From Clostridium sp. CAG:413 (GTDB lineage: Bacteria > Bacillota > Clostridia > Oscillospirales > Acutalibacteraceae): a stretch of 22,582 nucleotides of DNA. The position numbers and the translations under genes are program-made. The DNA lies in the NCBI GenBank assembly GCA_000431775.1, contig FR888219.1:1-22582 (forward strand). The letters run 5' to 3'. The first letter of the stretch is position 1; each line of letters starts with the position of its first letter. The notes beneath the pieces were generated by a model. It did not search any database, was not told the DNA's origin, and saw nothing but the letters and a program-made list of their open reading frames with translations. Of the stretch, positions 1-9,483 are shown one piece after another.

Positions 1-364
1 GCGCTCCAAGCGAGCAATGCGACTATGTTTCTGAGGGGCAACTTCAAGTCCTTCTGCCCCTGCCAAAGCAAAGCTCTGAAATCGTTGGTATATAACAGCT
101 TCAGGGCTTTGATTTTTTTCTTCGTTATGACGCTGCTTTTTCAAATCATCATCTTTGCCGTTGATTATCGTCAACTTTAGATTGCCATGTGCTCCCCAAC
201 GTCCTCAAATCACCCTTAAAAATCCTCATTTGTTTTCGCCGATCTAAGACTATTGTGTGCAAAGACAGTATTTCCGCCTGTGAAAGATGATTACATGACA
301 AATTAAGACAAAAACAGCCTTTGCAAGGAGCGGTCCAATAAAACAGTATAATAATGTTTTCGGG

Positions 365-373
<9 letters not shown>
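1..373 (-). pseudogene. Degenerate or frameshifted ORF running off the left edge (unknown)
   Basis: On the minus strand a frame is open from about 212 to the window edge, without an obvious ATG. It encodes a charged stretch including the segments INGKDDDLKKQRHNEEK and RIARLER. A second frame, 373 to 149, begins with ATG, is cysteine-rich at first and ends in QRQR. The two overlap at about 149-212, so one frameshift would join them into a protein of at least 120 residues that continues outside the window. I recognise no family. It could be a host gene cut by the element, a neighbouring element's gene, or chance open frames. Confidence 0.25.
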
Positions 374-2140
<1,767 letters not shown>

Positions 2141-2473
2141 TTAATTTTCTTTTGCCATGTGGTCGAGTAACTTACTGGAAAGACTTCTTGTACCGTCGTA
2201 ACTTCCGCTGAAACGGTAAGTAGTCTGACCGGAGTGGATGGTCATGGTGATCTTCGGCAACTCTGCCGCACAGTAATTACGAACGGTAAGATGCCCATCC
2301 TTGTTAAACAAGCGGTTCTCGCTCTGCTCACGGGATGTATGCTCCATTTTGAAATAGGGATCGGGATCGGAGAAGTGCGTACAAAGTGCATCATCCTGCG
2401 GTGCGGGCAAGGATGACAGCCACTCGTTCAGTTCTTCGGGTGTCATGTCAATTGCCTTCTTATTTTTGTTCAT
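2141..2473 (-). CDS. TnpW-like transposon-encoded small protein
   Basis: A 110-residue protein. Its C-terminal half (PKITMTIHSGQTTYRFSG followed by a segment ending SSKLLDHMAKEN) resembles the short TnpW proteins of Tn4451-type elements, which carry a conserved strand around GxTTYxV and a closing 'dKi.rLi.ne' helix. The N-terminal half, starting MNKNKKAIDMTPEELNEWLSSLP, is an acidic helical extension. TnpW function is not well defined, and no catalytic motif is visible. The start at 2473 has AGAAAGGA about 7 nt upstream. A longer frame back to 2527 would run through the hairpin at 2501-2529 and is less likely. It lies between the relaxase and the recombinase in the same direction. Confidence 0.7.
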   Translation of the reverse strand: MNKNKKAIDMTPEELNEWLSSLPAPQDDALCTHFSDPDPYFKMEHTSREQSENRLFNKDGHLTVRNYCAAELPKITMTIHSGQTTYRFSGSYDGTRSLSSKLLDHMAKEN

Positions 2474-2500
2474 ATAAAAATCCTTTCTTTGCTTTGCTCG

Positions 2501-2529
2501 TGGTGAGTGGACAAAACGTCCACTCACCA
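2501..2529. repeat. 12-bp perfect hairpin between relaxase and TnpW-like genes
   Basis: TGGTGAGTGGAC pairs perfectly with GTCCACTCACCA across the 5-nt loop AAAAC. There is no T-run after it on the minus strand, so it is not a classical terminator. It may be an RNA processing or stability element between the relaxase stop and the TnpW-like start. Confidence 0.55.
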
Positions 2530-2556
2530 GATAGGAATGGAATCGAAGGGAAAGAA

Positions 2557-4143
2557 TTATCTTTCCTGTTCCTTCTTGTGTTCAATCTTTCTGCCAAGGG
2601 TCTGCTCCAAATTATGACGAATGGCATCAAGACGCTGTGTTTCTTCCTTAGCGGTCTGGTACTGGTTGTAAAGCTCGTTTTTCTCTTTGATAAGCTGCTC
2701 CACTTCCGTCTGCAACGCCTTGTGGCTCGGTAGCTTCTTCAAGCCTTTGGAATCAAAGTAGCGTTTGGCAGCGTTCAGAATGATGAAGTCGCTGTCATGC
2801 TCGTCACGATATTTCTGACGAGCTTTTTCATTCTTGCAGGCTTTCAGTTCGTCGATTACATATCGAGTCTTGTGATAGTTCAGCACATAATTACGGAACT
2901 CTTTCTTTTCTGCGATTGCGGCTTCCACAGATTTCATCTCTGTGCGAATATCACTCAGCTTCTCATGGGCGACATCGCAAGCAGCAGCCAATGCTTCGGG
3001 AGAATCAAATCCCATTTCCTTGTACAACAGATAGGCTCGGCTTGCGTTTTTGAGATTGTGTTTCTTTGCCCAATGCTCATAACCCTTACCTTTTTCCTTG
3101 GCGACATCCATATCCACCATACGGCTTACAGAGTTTTGCTGTTTGATAAAATCTTGCATGGTCGGTGCAGAATGAATGGGAGGCGTTTTCGTTCTGACCT
3201 GTTTTGCATTTCTGTCAAAGACGGCGAGCACAGTAGCTTTATCAAAATCGTCGCCCAGCTTTCGTGCCGTGATAGGCTTTGTGCGGTCTGGTGTGAGGTA
3301 GGACAATCTCCCTCGGCTTTCCTTGACGGTGATGCCACGGCGGAGAAGTTTTTCTGCAAAGTCCTCAAAGCTGACAGCATCGGAGAGTGCCATGCGGATT
3401 TCTTCACGGAGCTTGTCCTTGTCGGTTTCAAACTTTGTCTGTTTGACCGGCAAGCCTTGTTCGACAAGGACAGCGTTTTCTTCATCCAGTGCAAGTTGTC
3501 CTTTCTTCTTCGCCCAATACTCACGCTCGGTCACTCTTGTCTTACTTCCATTCAGCAGATCAATCTGATACAGACCTGCATCGTGGCACATCTCCATGAC
3601 CTCAGAACGGAAGTATTCCATAGCTGCGTTGGTGCATCGGTGCTTCATGCCCGGTTGGGTGTCGCACGGTCTATCCATATACGGCATGAATGGAACTTCC
3701 ATAATTCGCAGAGAATTGATAACGATGTGTACATGAACATTGCCGCTGCCGTTGTGCCCGTCGGGGTGTGTACAGACGATGGCTTGATGACCGGGAAAGT
3801 GTTTCTTGCAGAATTTCTCTCCAAGACTCTGTGCCAGATCTACGGTCAATCCGTGATCGGGAACATCCTTGGGATCAAAGCTGATGATATAGTGATGACT
3901 TTTGACATCTTCCCGTTTTTGATTTTTGCCATAGCGGAGGTTGGCTCTCAAACAGGCAATCGCAAAATCTTCGTCACCGCAGTTCAATGTAGAAATGCGG
4001 TAATTCTGTCTTGGGATAAGTCTGCCGTTTTCGTCCAGGGTGGGCTTCATGGTGAACTCGTCATGCTCAAAAGTGAGATAGGATTCAGCAGCAGAGTAGT
4101 TGGCATTTTTAGAGCTTATATGCTTGAACGTTGCCAACAGCAT
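2557..4143 (-). CDS. Relaxase of the MobA/MobL HUH type
   Basis: A 528-residue relaxase. The N-terminal domain shows HHYIISFDP (residues 83-91) and the metal-binding segment GSGNVHVHIVIN (about 132-143) with the paired histidines of HUH enzymes. Candidate catalytic tyrosines lie near the N-terminus in KNANYSAAESY. The C-terminal half is a long charged, largely helical region with coiled-coil stretches (about 390-520). It should nick oriT and pilot single-stranded DNA during mobilization. The ATG at 4143 follows AAAAAGGTAGGTG; a GTG one codon earlier is also possible. The gene overlaps the end of mobC by about 35 bp, which suggests translational coupling. No key residue appears lost. Confidence 0.92.
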   Translation of the reverse strand: MLLATFKHISSKNANYSAAESYLTFEHDEFTMKPTLDENGRLIPRQNYRISTLNCGDEDFAIACLRANLRYGKNQKREDVKSHHYIISFDPKDVPDHGLTVDLAQSLGEKFCKKHFPGHQAIVCTHPDGHNGSGNVHVHIVINSLRIMEVPFMPYMDRPCDTQPGMKHRCTNAAMEYFRSEVMEMCHDAGLYQIDLLNGSKTRVTEREYWAKKKGQLALDEENAVLVEQGLPVKQTKFETDKDKLREEIRMALSDAVSFEDFAEKLLRRGITVKESRGRLSYLTPDRTKPITARKLGDDFDKATVLAVFDRNAKQVRTKTPPIHSAPTMQDFIKQQNSVSRMVDMDVAKEKGKGYEHWAKKHNLKNASRAYLLYKEMGFDSPEALAAACDVAHEKLSDIRTEMKSVEAAIAEKKEFRNYVLNYHKTRYVIDELKACKNEKARQKYRDEHDSDFIILNAAKRYFDSKGLKKLPSHKALQTEVEQLIKEKNELYNQYQTAKEETQRLDAIRHNLEQTLGRKIEHKKEQER

Positions 4144-4507
4144 CACCTACCTTTTTCATCACTTCAAATTTCAGCGTGGCAAGATCAGCGGCAGCATCTT
4201 GCAGTTCTTTCGCCATAGCGGGATAGGGACTTCGCCATTCGTTGAGGTGTCGGGCAATCTGATTTAAGTTGTTACCGATCCTGCCGTATTCAGCGGTCAG
4301 TTTACCAATGGCTGCGAGCAGATCGTCGCTGACCAGAGTTGCCAAGATGGTCGGTTTGATGGTTGCGCCAGAAATCGCTTCACGGATAAACTCCGATTGA
4401 TTCATGTCGTAAATCTCCAAGCGACGGAGAAGGTCGGCGTGTTCTTCATCGTCCAGACGGGTTTTTACGATGTGTGTACGTTTCGGTGTGTTGTAAGTTT
4501 TGGTCAT
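4109..4507 (-). CDS. mobC: MobC relaxosome accessory protein
   Basis: The 132-residue protein begins with a basic segment and an arrc/ribbon-helix-helix-like part (VKTRLDDEEHADLLRRLEIY, then NQSEFIREAI). It then has the hallmark MobC segment GRIGNNLNQIARHLN at about residues 76-90. MobC proteins bind oriT and help the relaxase open the DNA. AAGGAGG lies 6 nt before the ATG at 4507. The gene overlaps the relaxase start and lies directly downstream of the candidate oriT, the usual arrangement. Confidence 0.92.
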   Translation of the reverse strand: MTKTYNTPKRTHIVKTRLDDEEHADLLRRLEIYDMNQSEFIREAISGATIKPTILATLVSDDLLAAIGKLTAEYGRIGNNLNQIARHLNEWRSPYPAMAKELQDAAADLATLKFEVMKKVGDAVGNVQAYKL

Positions 4508-4583
4508 TCGGTTCCTCCTTCATTTGTGAAAATGGTGATCGGCGGATGCCGTTGCTTCTGCCAAAGCAGAACAGATGCAGGGT

Positions 4584-4680
4584 TTGGGGAAGGCACTCCC
4601 CAACAAGATTCCATGAAGGGCAAAATGAGCGATAGGCGAAATTTGGACCCATGGTAGAATCTTGCTCTACGCTACCCGGC
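4584..4680. other. Candidate origin of transfer (oriT)
   Basis: The non-coding DNA upstream of mobC is rich in dyads. TTGGGGA and TCCCCAA (4584-4603) pair around a 6-nt loop. CAAGATTCCATG (4604-4615) is inverted at 4650-4664 with a 3-nt bulge. GGTAG and CTACC form another short hairpin at about 4653-4676. Inverted repeats just upstream of mobC are typical of oriT in mobilizable elements. The nic site cannot be named from sequence alone. Confidence 0.5.
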
Positions 4681-4745
4681 CTTTTCGTTTTCACTGATTT
4701 TTCAAGTTCACGCATTTGGCGCTGAATCGTGTTTTGGAAAAATGA

Positions 4746-4834
4746 CAAAACAAAAAGAGCCGATTACACAAAACATCAGAAATCGGCGGGAGCATCGCTC
4801 TCGCTTCAAAGTGATGTTCTATGTAATCGGCTCT
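4746..4834 (-). terminator. Long intrinsic terminator hairpin
   Basis: On the minus strand AGAGCCGATTACA (4834-4822) pairs perfectly with TGTAATCGGCTCT (4768-4756). A second inner stem of 6 bp (ACATCA/TGATGT) and a small apical hairpin follow, and the outer stem runs straight into TTTTTGTTTTG. This is a strong rho-independent terminator with an unusually long 79-nt hairpin. It would stop transcripts from the promoter at 5018-5047 and separate the cargo operon from the mob genes. Confidence 0.7.
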
Positions 4835-5011
4835 GAAAAATCAAAGTCGGGTTCTGCTTCGTACAGCTCCTGCCAACAGAACCAAAGGCTTAGTGGAGCA
4901 GTTCGGCACTTCCGGTGTACCGATACCGTGTCGGATGAACCGACTAATTATGTCTCAATATGGTCGAACATTTATATTCAGTTGTTATGTATGGGTGGAT
5001 ATATTTTCGAC
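4756..5011 (-). ncRNA. Candidate short transcript or relic small ORF between oriT and cargo
   Basis: The best-consensus promoter in the element (5018-5047, minus) is followed about 250 nt later by the terminator hairpin at 4746-4834, with no intact gene between. One frame, from ATG 4971 to a stop at 4819, reads 51 codons but is broken by TAA at 4948-4950. After that stop it encodes a plausible peptide ending EAEPDFDFSEPIT, whose last codons form the terminator's 5' arm. No ribosome site precedes the ATG. This could be a regulatory RNA or a decayed small gene. Confidence 0.35.
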
Positions 5012-5017
5012 GGCATT

Positions 5018-5047
5018 ATTATACAAGAATGGACTACTTCCTGTCAA
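5018..5047 (-). promoter_or_regulatory. Consensus sigma-A promoter reading toward the oriT region
   Basis: On the minus strand a perfect -35 TTGACA (5047-5042) is followed by an 18-bp spacer and a perfect -10 TATAAT (5023-5018). No intact gene follows before the terminator at 4746-4834. Confidence 0.7.
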
Positions 5048-5131
5048 TGTTGCAAATGTAAATTATATAAGAACAGAAAAATGGAAAATTGGTTTCAATA
5101 AGTTGGATAGGAGTTGTTTTGTAATCACAGT

Positions 5132-5164
5132 ATCAGCTGAGCAGTTACTCACTGCTCAGCTGAT
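5132..5164. terminator. 14-bp perfect hairpin at the 3' end of the cargo operon
   Basis: ATCAGCTGAGCAGT pairs perfectly with ACTGCTCAGCTGAT across the loop TACTC. It begins 3 bp past the AAA+ gene's stop codon. No good T-run follows on the minus strand, so it may work as a weak terminator or a 3'-end stabiliser. Confidence 0.55.
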
Positions 5165-5166
5165 TG

Positions 5167-6291
5167 TTATTGAATAATTCCTCTTGCCTTCAAGATTTCA
5201 AAGTTTATTGCATCTTCTATGTCGTTCCTTAACATACGCATATTGGGATAGGCACCTTCTTTAATAACCCTTTCAAACAACGATAACACTGAATTGTTTT
5301 CGATAAGTGCTTTATCCTCAGCATCTACCTGTGCCATTAACCCTGCATAACATTTTCTCGCAATTTTCAATTTATCATCTACGCTAATCGGATTAAAAAT
5401 AACAACTTTAGAAAATCTCGAATAGATTGGCGTCCCCAGATATTTTTCCGCTTCTTCTTCAGTCCTGTAATTCGTAGTGCAAATAATAATGCACTTGGAA
5501 ACATCCACAGAATAGTTTGCATCGACAAACGTACCTTCATCGAACATTTGGTAAAACGCATTGTAGAACGAAGGAGATACCTTATCAAATTCGTCCAGCA
5601 GAATAACATTAGAATTGCGTCTAATCAATTCACGAGCCAAGCTATCCTCACCATGGTCGGCACCAAAAATGTACTGATAAGCACTGTTAGTCTGCTGCAT
5701 CGAAAACTGGATCCTAACCATATCCGTGCCTAAACAGGAACTAATATATTTTGCTGTCTCCGTTTTCCCGATACCAGAATCACCCAAAAACAGAAGCGTA
5801 ACTGGCCTTTTACGTTCGCTATTTCGCAAAGCATAAATTGAAGCCAAAGATTGCTTCATTACATGGGGTTGTCCTATTACAGCCTCGTTAAACCCTTCAG
5901 ACATCTTGCGCATGTCCTCTACGCTGATTCCAGGATATAGAGTCCTATGCTCTGTGATTATGTCTTTATCGTAGTTCTTTACAATATCCTCATAAATTTT
6001 TATCGGAGGGTTGCAAAGCCATAGATTTTTAACATTGACTTTTAGGTTGCGCAGAACATTGTTAGAAAAGCCAAGAAGCGCCCACTCTCTCACGCCGCCA
6101 TAATCGTCCGTGTGAACCAGAAGATTCTCTACTTCCATAGGAGGATCTTTTTGCCCGCCTACACCTTCGATCTTTAGGTCAGTTTTATTGATATGATTGA
6201 CAACGTCCACTAAGAAGTGCACATCTTCCAGTTTTTCGGTTGCTTCTTCAAAATCTTTGTCCGCTCCCCAATATATCTCTATTCTATCCAT
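5167..6291 (-). CDS. Clp/Hsp100-type AAA+ ATPase, single ring, cargo operon
   Basis: The 374-residue protein has an unrecognised N-terminal domain (about 1-125) followed by one AAA+ module of the ClpB/ClpA C-terminal type. Visible elements are GQPHVMK (about 140-146), Walker A GDSGIGKT (170-177), a pore-loop region YQYIFGADHGED (206-215, in place of the usual GYVG), Walker B ILLDEF (230-235), sensor 1 CTTN (271-274), an arginine finger candidate in YSRF (Arg292) and sensor 2 in NMRMLRND. All ATPase residues are present, so it is likely an active hexameric remodeller or unfoldase. No protease-docking loop or protease domain is evident. Its ATG overlaps the stop of the upstream DUF6414-like gene (TAATG) with GGAGG just before it, so the two are translationally coupled. 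It is the last gene of the cargo operon. A defence role is inferred from context. Confidence 0.85.
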   Translation of the reverse strand: MDRIEIYWGADKDFEEATEKLEDVHFLVDVVNHINKTDLKIEGVGGQKDPPMEVENLLVHTDDYGGVREWALLGFSNNVLRNLKVNVKNLWLCNPPIKIYEDIVKNYDKDIITEHRTLYPGISVEDMRKMSEGFNEAVIGQPHVMKQSLASIYALRNSERKRPVTLLFLGDSGIGKTETAKYISSCLGTDMVRIQFSMQQTNSAYQYIFGADHGEDSLARELIRRNSNVILLDEFDKVSPSFYNAFYQMFDEGTFVDANYSVDVSKCIIICTTNYRTEEEAEKYLGTPIYSRFSKVVIFNPISVDDKLKIARKCYAGLMAQVDAEDKALIENNSVLSLFERVIKEGAYPNMRMLRNDIEDAINFEILKARGIIQ

Positions 6292-7118
6292 TAGCCCTCC
6301 AAGACCCCAGCTAACACAACATCGTATACATCAATTTCGGTAGCTACAGAACCGCCTTCAGATGCAGAAGCATAGTCTACACGTTTAGATGCTTTTGTGG
6401 TTCCAAACTCAAACTCCTTTTGTACTTGCAAATCAGACTTCTCAATTTGTCCCACATGAATCGCATAGTATGTAAGTCGCATCTTAGGCAAATCAGACAT
6501 TGTATAGCTGTTTCTGAAAGCGCTACGATTAAATCTCAAAATGACATCCTTACCATCAACGGTAGCCACAAATTCATAATAGCCACGCCCTTTTTCAATG
6601 GCTTCCTCTATTTTGGTTATGTCAATTTTCATCGCATCGCCATCACTGGTTTTGAACGGTAGCTCACCATCGATCATACTTAGAAAAGGAGCTATCAGCA
6701 TAATATATGAAAAAGAATTTACTTCCGGTCTGACAATCACTTTAGGGAATACTTTAATTCCGCCACAACGCTTATTCTTTGGTCTGCGCTGGTCTGCATC
6801 GAGTAGGGCAATAAAATCTGCAAGCAGAGTGTTTTCAAGAATGTTTTTAGCGATCCTATCAGACTTTCTTGAAAGATTTGTATTTACACTCGCTTCTGCA
6901 TTGATTGTCGCACCACTTAGAAAAGTGAATATCTTGGATAAAGCATTCTTTTCGGTTCCTACGCCGCCCTCTATGCCCGCAGTTCCCTCAATTCCAGAGT
7001 TGACTTCAGTGATAAACTCTGTCGTCTTCTTGAGTTCGCCACCTGCAATGATCTGCATGAAATCTGCAACAAACGCTTCGTCAAAATATACTATTTTCAA
7101 AAAGTTTGTATTGTCCAT
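6291..7118 (-). CDS. DUF6414-like protein of unknown function, cargo operon
   Basis: A 275-residue protein without recognisable catalytic motifs. It opens with IVYFDEAFVADFMQIIAGG, then a glycine/alanine-rich stretch with repeated EG and GIEG units (about 40-85), then a mixed alpha/beta C-terminal half. This pattern recalls the DUF6414 family (a 'YfDe...DflQi.nGG' start plus a Gly-rich segment), but the assignment is from memory and tentative. The start at 7118 has AAGGAG 9 nt upstream. A 78-bp gap separates it from the methyltransferase, and its stop overlaps the AAA+ start, so it is probably the substrate, adaptor or effector partner of that ATPase. The Gly-rich part could be membrane-associating or a flexible linker; no clear transmembrane helix or signal peptide is seen. 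Confidence 0.6.
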   Translation of the reverse strand: MDNTNFLKIVYFDEAFVADFMQIIAGGELKKTTEFITEVNSGIEGTAGIEGGVGTEKNALSKIFTFLSGATINAEASVNTNLSRKSDRIAKNILENTLLADFIALLDADQRRPKNKRCGGIKVFPKVIVRPEVNSFSYIMLIAPFLSMIDGELPFKTSDGDAMKIDITKIEEAIEKGRGYYEFVATVDGKDVILRFNRSAFRNSYTMSDLPKMRLTYYAIHVGQIEKSDLQVQKEFEFGTTKASKRVDYASASEGGSVATEIDVYDVVLAGVLEG

Positions 7119-7196
7119 AATTCTTTCTCCTTGCGATTTTCTTAACTGCTGCAAATATCATGTGTACTTTCACTTGAATGGAGAGCAAACTTCAAA

Positions 7197-7946
7197 TCAA
7201 AGCTCAATTCTGCTAACACCCATTCTTTTTTCGATCATCTGAATATAATCCTCGTTCATATCACAGACAATGCTTTTCATTCCATGCTTCTTGGCGCAAG
7301 CAGCAGTTGTTCCTGAGCCTGCCATGGGATCAAATACAATATCTCCTTTTTGGTTGGCCATCAAAAGAAGTTTGTCAAATACAATTTCGGGCTTTTGAGA
7401 AGGATGGCCGGTTCTTTCCTTTTTGCCAACAAACCCAATAATTAGAGGAGCTTCGATTACGCTCGGCGGCCCAGGTACGAAACGCATTTTTCCAGATTCA
7501 AATTTTTCTTTCTGCTCATCGCTCAAGAAATGTTCAGGATGTAATTTATGTCCCTTACGCATGAACTGCAAGCAAGCATTTTGACTCGATCTCCATCCTC
7601 TGATAACTGATGGGCAATTTTTGTAATACCATGTCAACCATGCAGCCATATAAAATCCGCTTGGTGCATATCTAACATACGGACCAATAATTTCAGGGAA
7701 ACCCCATAAATACATCAAATCGCTTATTTCACCAGTTTGGTTTAGTAATCTTGTGATAAAGTCATCATATTCGCTTGTAGGCAACTCGCCACCAAACCCT
7801 TTGTTGTACCAAGGGTCAAGCATAGCACAGTTAACGTAGATATTTGCTTCTTTTAATATTGCAATAGATTCAAACACATCCATTGGAGGGAGAATGGCAA
7901 CCCCATCAACCTCAAGTGCGTGTTTGATTTTTTCTGATATTGTCAT
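7197..7946 (-). CDS. DNA methyltransferase, beta class (N6-adenine or N4-cytosine)
   Basis: A 249-residue amino-methyltransferase with motifs in permuted (beta) order. The catalytic motif IV, DPWYNKG (44-50), comes first. Then follow the motif X-like TGHPSQKP (179-186) and the AdoMet-binding motif I FDPMAGSGTT (205-214), with the acidic residue of motif II in VCDMNEDY. DPWY replaces the usual DPPY or SPPY, so the methylated base is uncertain. No target-recognition insert of known type is recognised. AAGGAG lies 8 nt before the ATG at 7946. The gene starts 13 bp after the restriction-enzyme candidate's stop, in the same operon. Expected role: it protects host DNA at the cognate site. Confidence 0.88.
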   Translation of the reverse strand: MTISEKIKHALEVDGVAILPPMDVFESIAILKEANIYVNCAMLDPWYNKGFGGELPTSEYDDFITRLLNQTGEISDLMYLWGFPEIIGPYVRYAPSGFYMAAWLTWYYKNCPSVIRGWRSSQNACLQFMRKGHKLHPEHFLSDEQKEKFESGKMRFVPGPPSVIEAPLIIGFVGKKERTGHPSQKPEIVFDKLLLMANQKGDIVFDPMAGSGTTAACAKKHGMKSIVCDMNEDYIQMIEKRMGVSRIEL

Positions 7947-7959
7947 GAATGATCTCCTT

Positions 7960-9483
7960 TTATTTTGTAATGACAAACCCTCTGCTAATCAGCCACTGAA
8001 CGTCATCAAAAGCATCTTGGACATTAGACCAAAGTTCACCTAATCCTGGGAAAACTTCCTGCGCTATTCTGATTGCCTCGTTTTGCGGTAAGCCCCAAGA
8101 GGTTTCAAACCCTGCAACCAATAAACATCCGGATTCATTCCCTATTGAAATAGGCGCTCCATAATTTGCAATAACATCCAACAAGCAATATTTGCGAACA
8201 ATTTCTATACGACTGGGACTAATTGCATACTTGTGTTCACCATAGGCTACAATATTCCCCTCGCTTACGGAAAGTGAGAATGCTCGACTGATTTCTTCAT
8301 CAGTGTATCCTTCATCTCTTAAAAGCTGATAAATCTCATTCTCTTTTCCAGATGTTCTGATCACAGCGTGTTCAATCTCAAGCGGTGTGAGGAACAAAAT
8401 CCCTTGTAATGCCCTGCGCAACTTGAGTGGTGCTGTACGAATTTGAATAAAATCCTTTGTTGTCGGTTTCGCCAACATTTTACGCAAATCCCCATTCAGC
8501 GAGGAAAAATAGCCAGCACCATCCAGATACTCTACAAATACAGCGTCCGGATATTTTTGCAACGTTACTTCTCTGGTGCTGTCGGTTTGATCTACAACTT
8601 TGTGCGATACACTTCCGGAATCGCCAGCATAAAATTGGCTCTGTATAAAGACTTTTGCGCCCAATCTTCTTGACTGGAAAGGAACAATAAAATCATACTT
8701 TCTCTTCTTAATTTTATTGTCTACAGGCAAATCACCCAAGATTTCACCGACCTCAACATCTTGTGTATTAAAGTCTGTTCCTGCATTCAAGCCCCAGTCA
8801 GTCATATACTTTCTCAATATAGTTTCTGGAATATGCCCTTGTGTAGCAGTGATAGATCCTCTGGACTGAAAGATTACTATCGAGCTTATAAGAGCATCTG
8901 CATTGCCCAATTCCTTTTGTGATACATAGGCATTTCCGAGGCTCCAGAGCTGCTTTGCGTAATCTTCATCCGATACAATCAAATGGAAATAGCTTTCAAC
9001 AAATACTATTCTATAATCATCTTTACCAGCAAGTTGTACTATAATTTTAGTAACATCTGTCATGGAAAAAGCTCGAGGAATAGCTTTGTCTCGCCATCTT
9101 CCTCCACTTATTTTTTGAGGATAAGTACTTATTCCAATTTGATTTTTAAGCATAAGAGGGAACTGGCACTTTAGGTTGTTATCGGTTTTTCCAGTAGCCA
9201 GTAAAAGAACGTTACATATACTATCAAGAATGTCCTTGGCCGTATCATCATTTTCACCTGATAGATAACTCAGTACGTTTACCGCTAAGGCAGACGATGA
9301 GCAATGTGATACATCTGCAAAATTTTCGGTAATATCGGCCATATAGTCAAAGCCCTTTTTTAATTGCTCAAGATTAACTCTGAATTGCGGAGTATCTCTT
9401 ATTTCTCCAAGTGAAGGAGTTACCCACATATCAAACTCAGACATTTTTTCATCTAATGTTGCGTTATAGTCGTTAATTTTCAT
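7960..9483 (-). CDS. Candidate type II restriction endonuclease
   Basis: A 507-residue protein between a regulator and a DNA methyltransferase, the usual place of a restriction enzyme. A possible PD-(D/E)XK-like core lies at about 262-320: RKYDFIVPF (Asp264), then KVFIQSQFY (277-285) and GDSGSVSHKVVDQT (287-300), which looks like a conserved active-site block. The canonical ExK is replaced by QxQ, so the catalytic set is unclear. The C-terminal part (about 365-507) contains a helical region and a closing VQWLISRGFVI that could bind DNA. AAGGAGG precedes the ATG at 9483. The start overlaps the XRE gene's end by 11 bp, implying coupled translation. I did not recognise a named enzyme or its recognition site. 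Confidence 0.65.
   Translation of the reverse strand: MKINDYNATLDEKMSEFDMWVTPSLGEIRDTPQFRVNLEQLKKGFDYMADITENFADVSHCSSSALAVNVLSYLSGENDDTAKDILDSICNVLLLATGKTDNNLKCQFPLMLKNQIGISTYPQKISGGRWRDKAIPRAFSMTDVTKIIVQLAGKDDYRIVFVESYFHLIVSDEDYAKQLWSLGNAYVSQKELGNADALISSIVIFQSRGSITATQGHIPETILRKYMTDWGLNAGTDFNTQDVEVGEILGDLPVDNKIKKRKYDFIVPFQSRRLGAKVFIQSQFYAGDSGSVSHKVVDQTDSTREVTLQKYPDAVFVEYLDGAGYFSSLNGDLRKMLAKPTTKDFIQIRTAPLKLRRALQGILFLTPLEIEHAVIRTSGKENEIYQLLRDEGYTDEEISRAFSLSVSEGNIVAYGEHKYAISPSRIEIVRKYCLLDVIANYGAPISIGNESGCLLVAGFETSWGLPQNEAIRIAQEVFPGLGELWSNVQDAFDDVQWLISRGFVITK

Noticed and set aside
2797..4218. Long open frame on the plus strand opposite the relaxase and mobC
   Set aside because: Antisense shadow; the minus strand carries the HUH and MobC motifs and ribosome sites.
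4446..4748. Minus-strand frame across the oriT candidate
   Set aside because: It overlaps mobC in another frame, covers dyad-rich DNA and has no convincing ribosome site or protein pattern.
4893..5177. Plus-strand frame of 94 codons between oriT and the cargo operon
   Set aside because: It runs against all neighbours, crosses the opposite-strand promoter and the 5132-5164 hairpin, and its product looks random.
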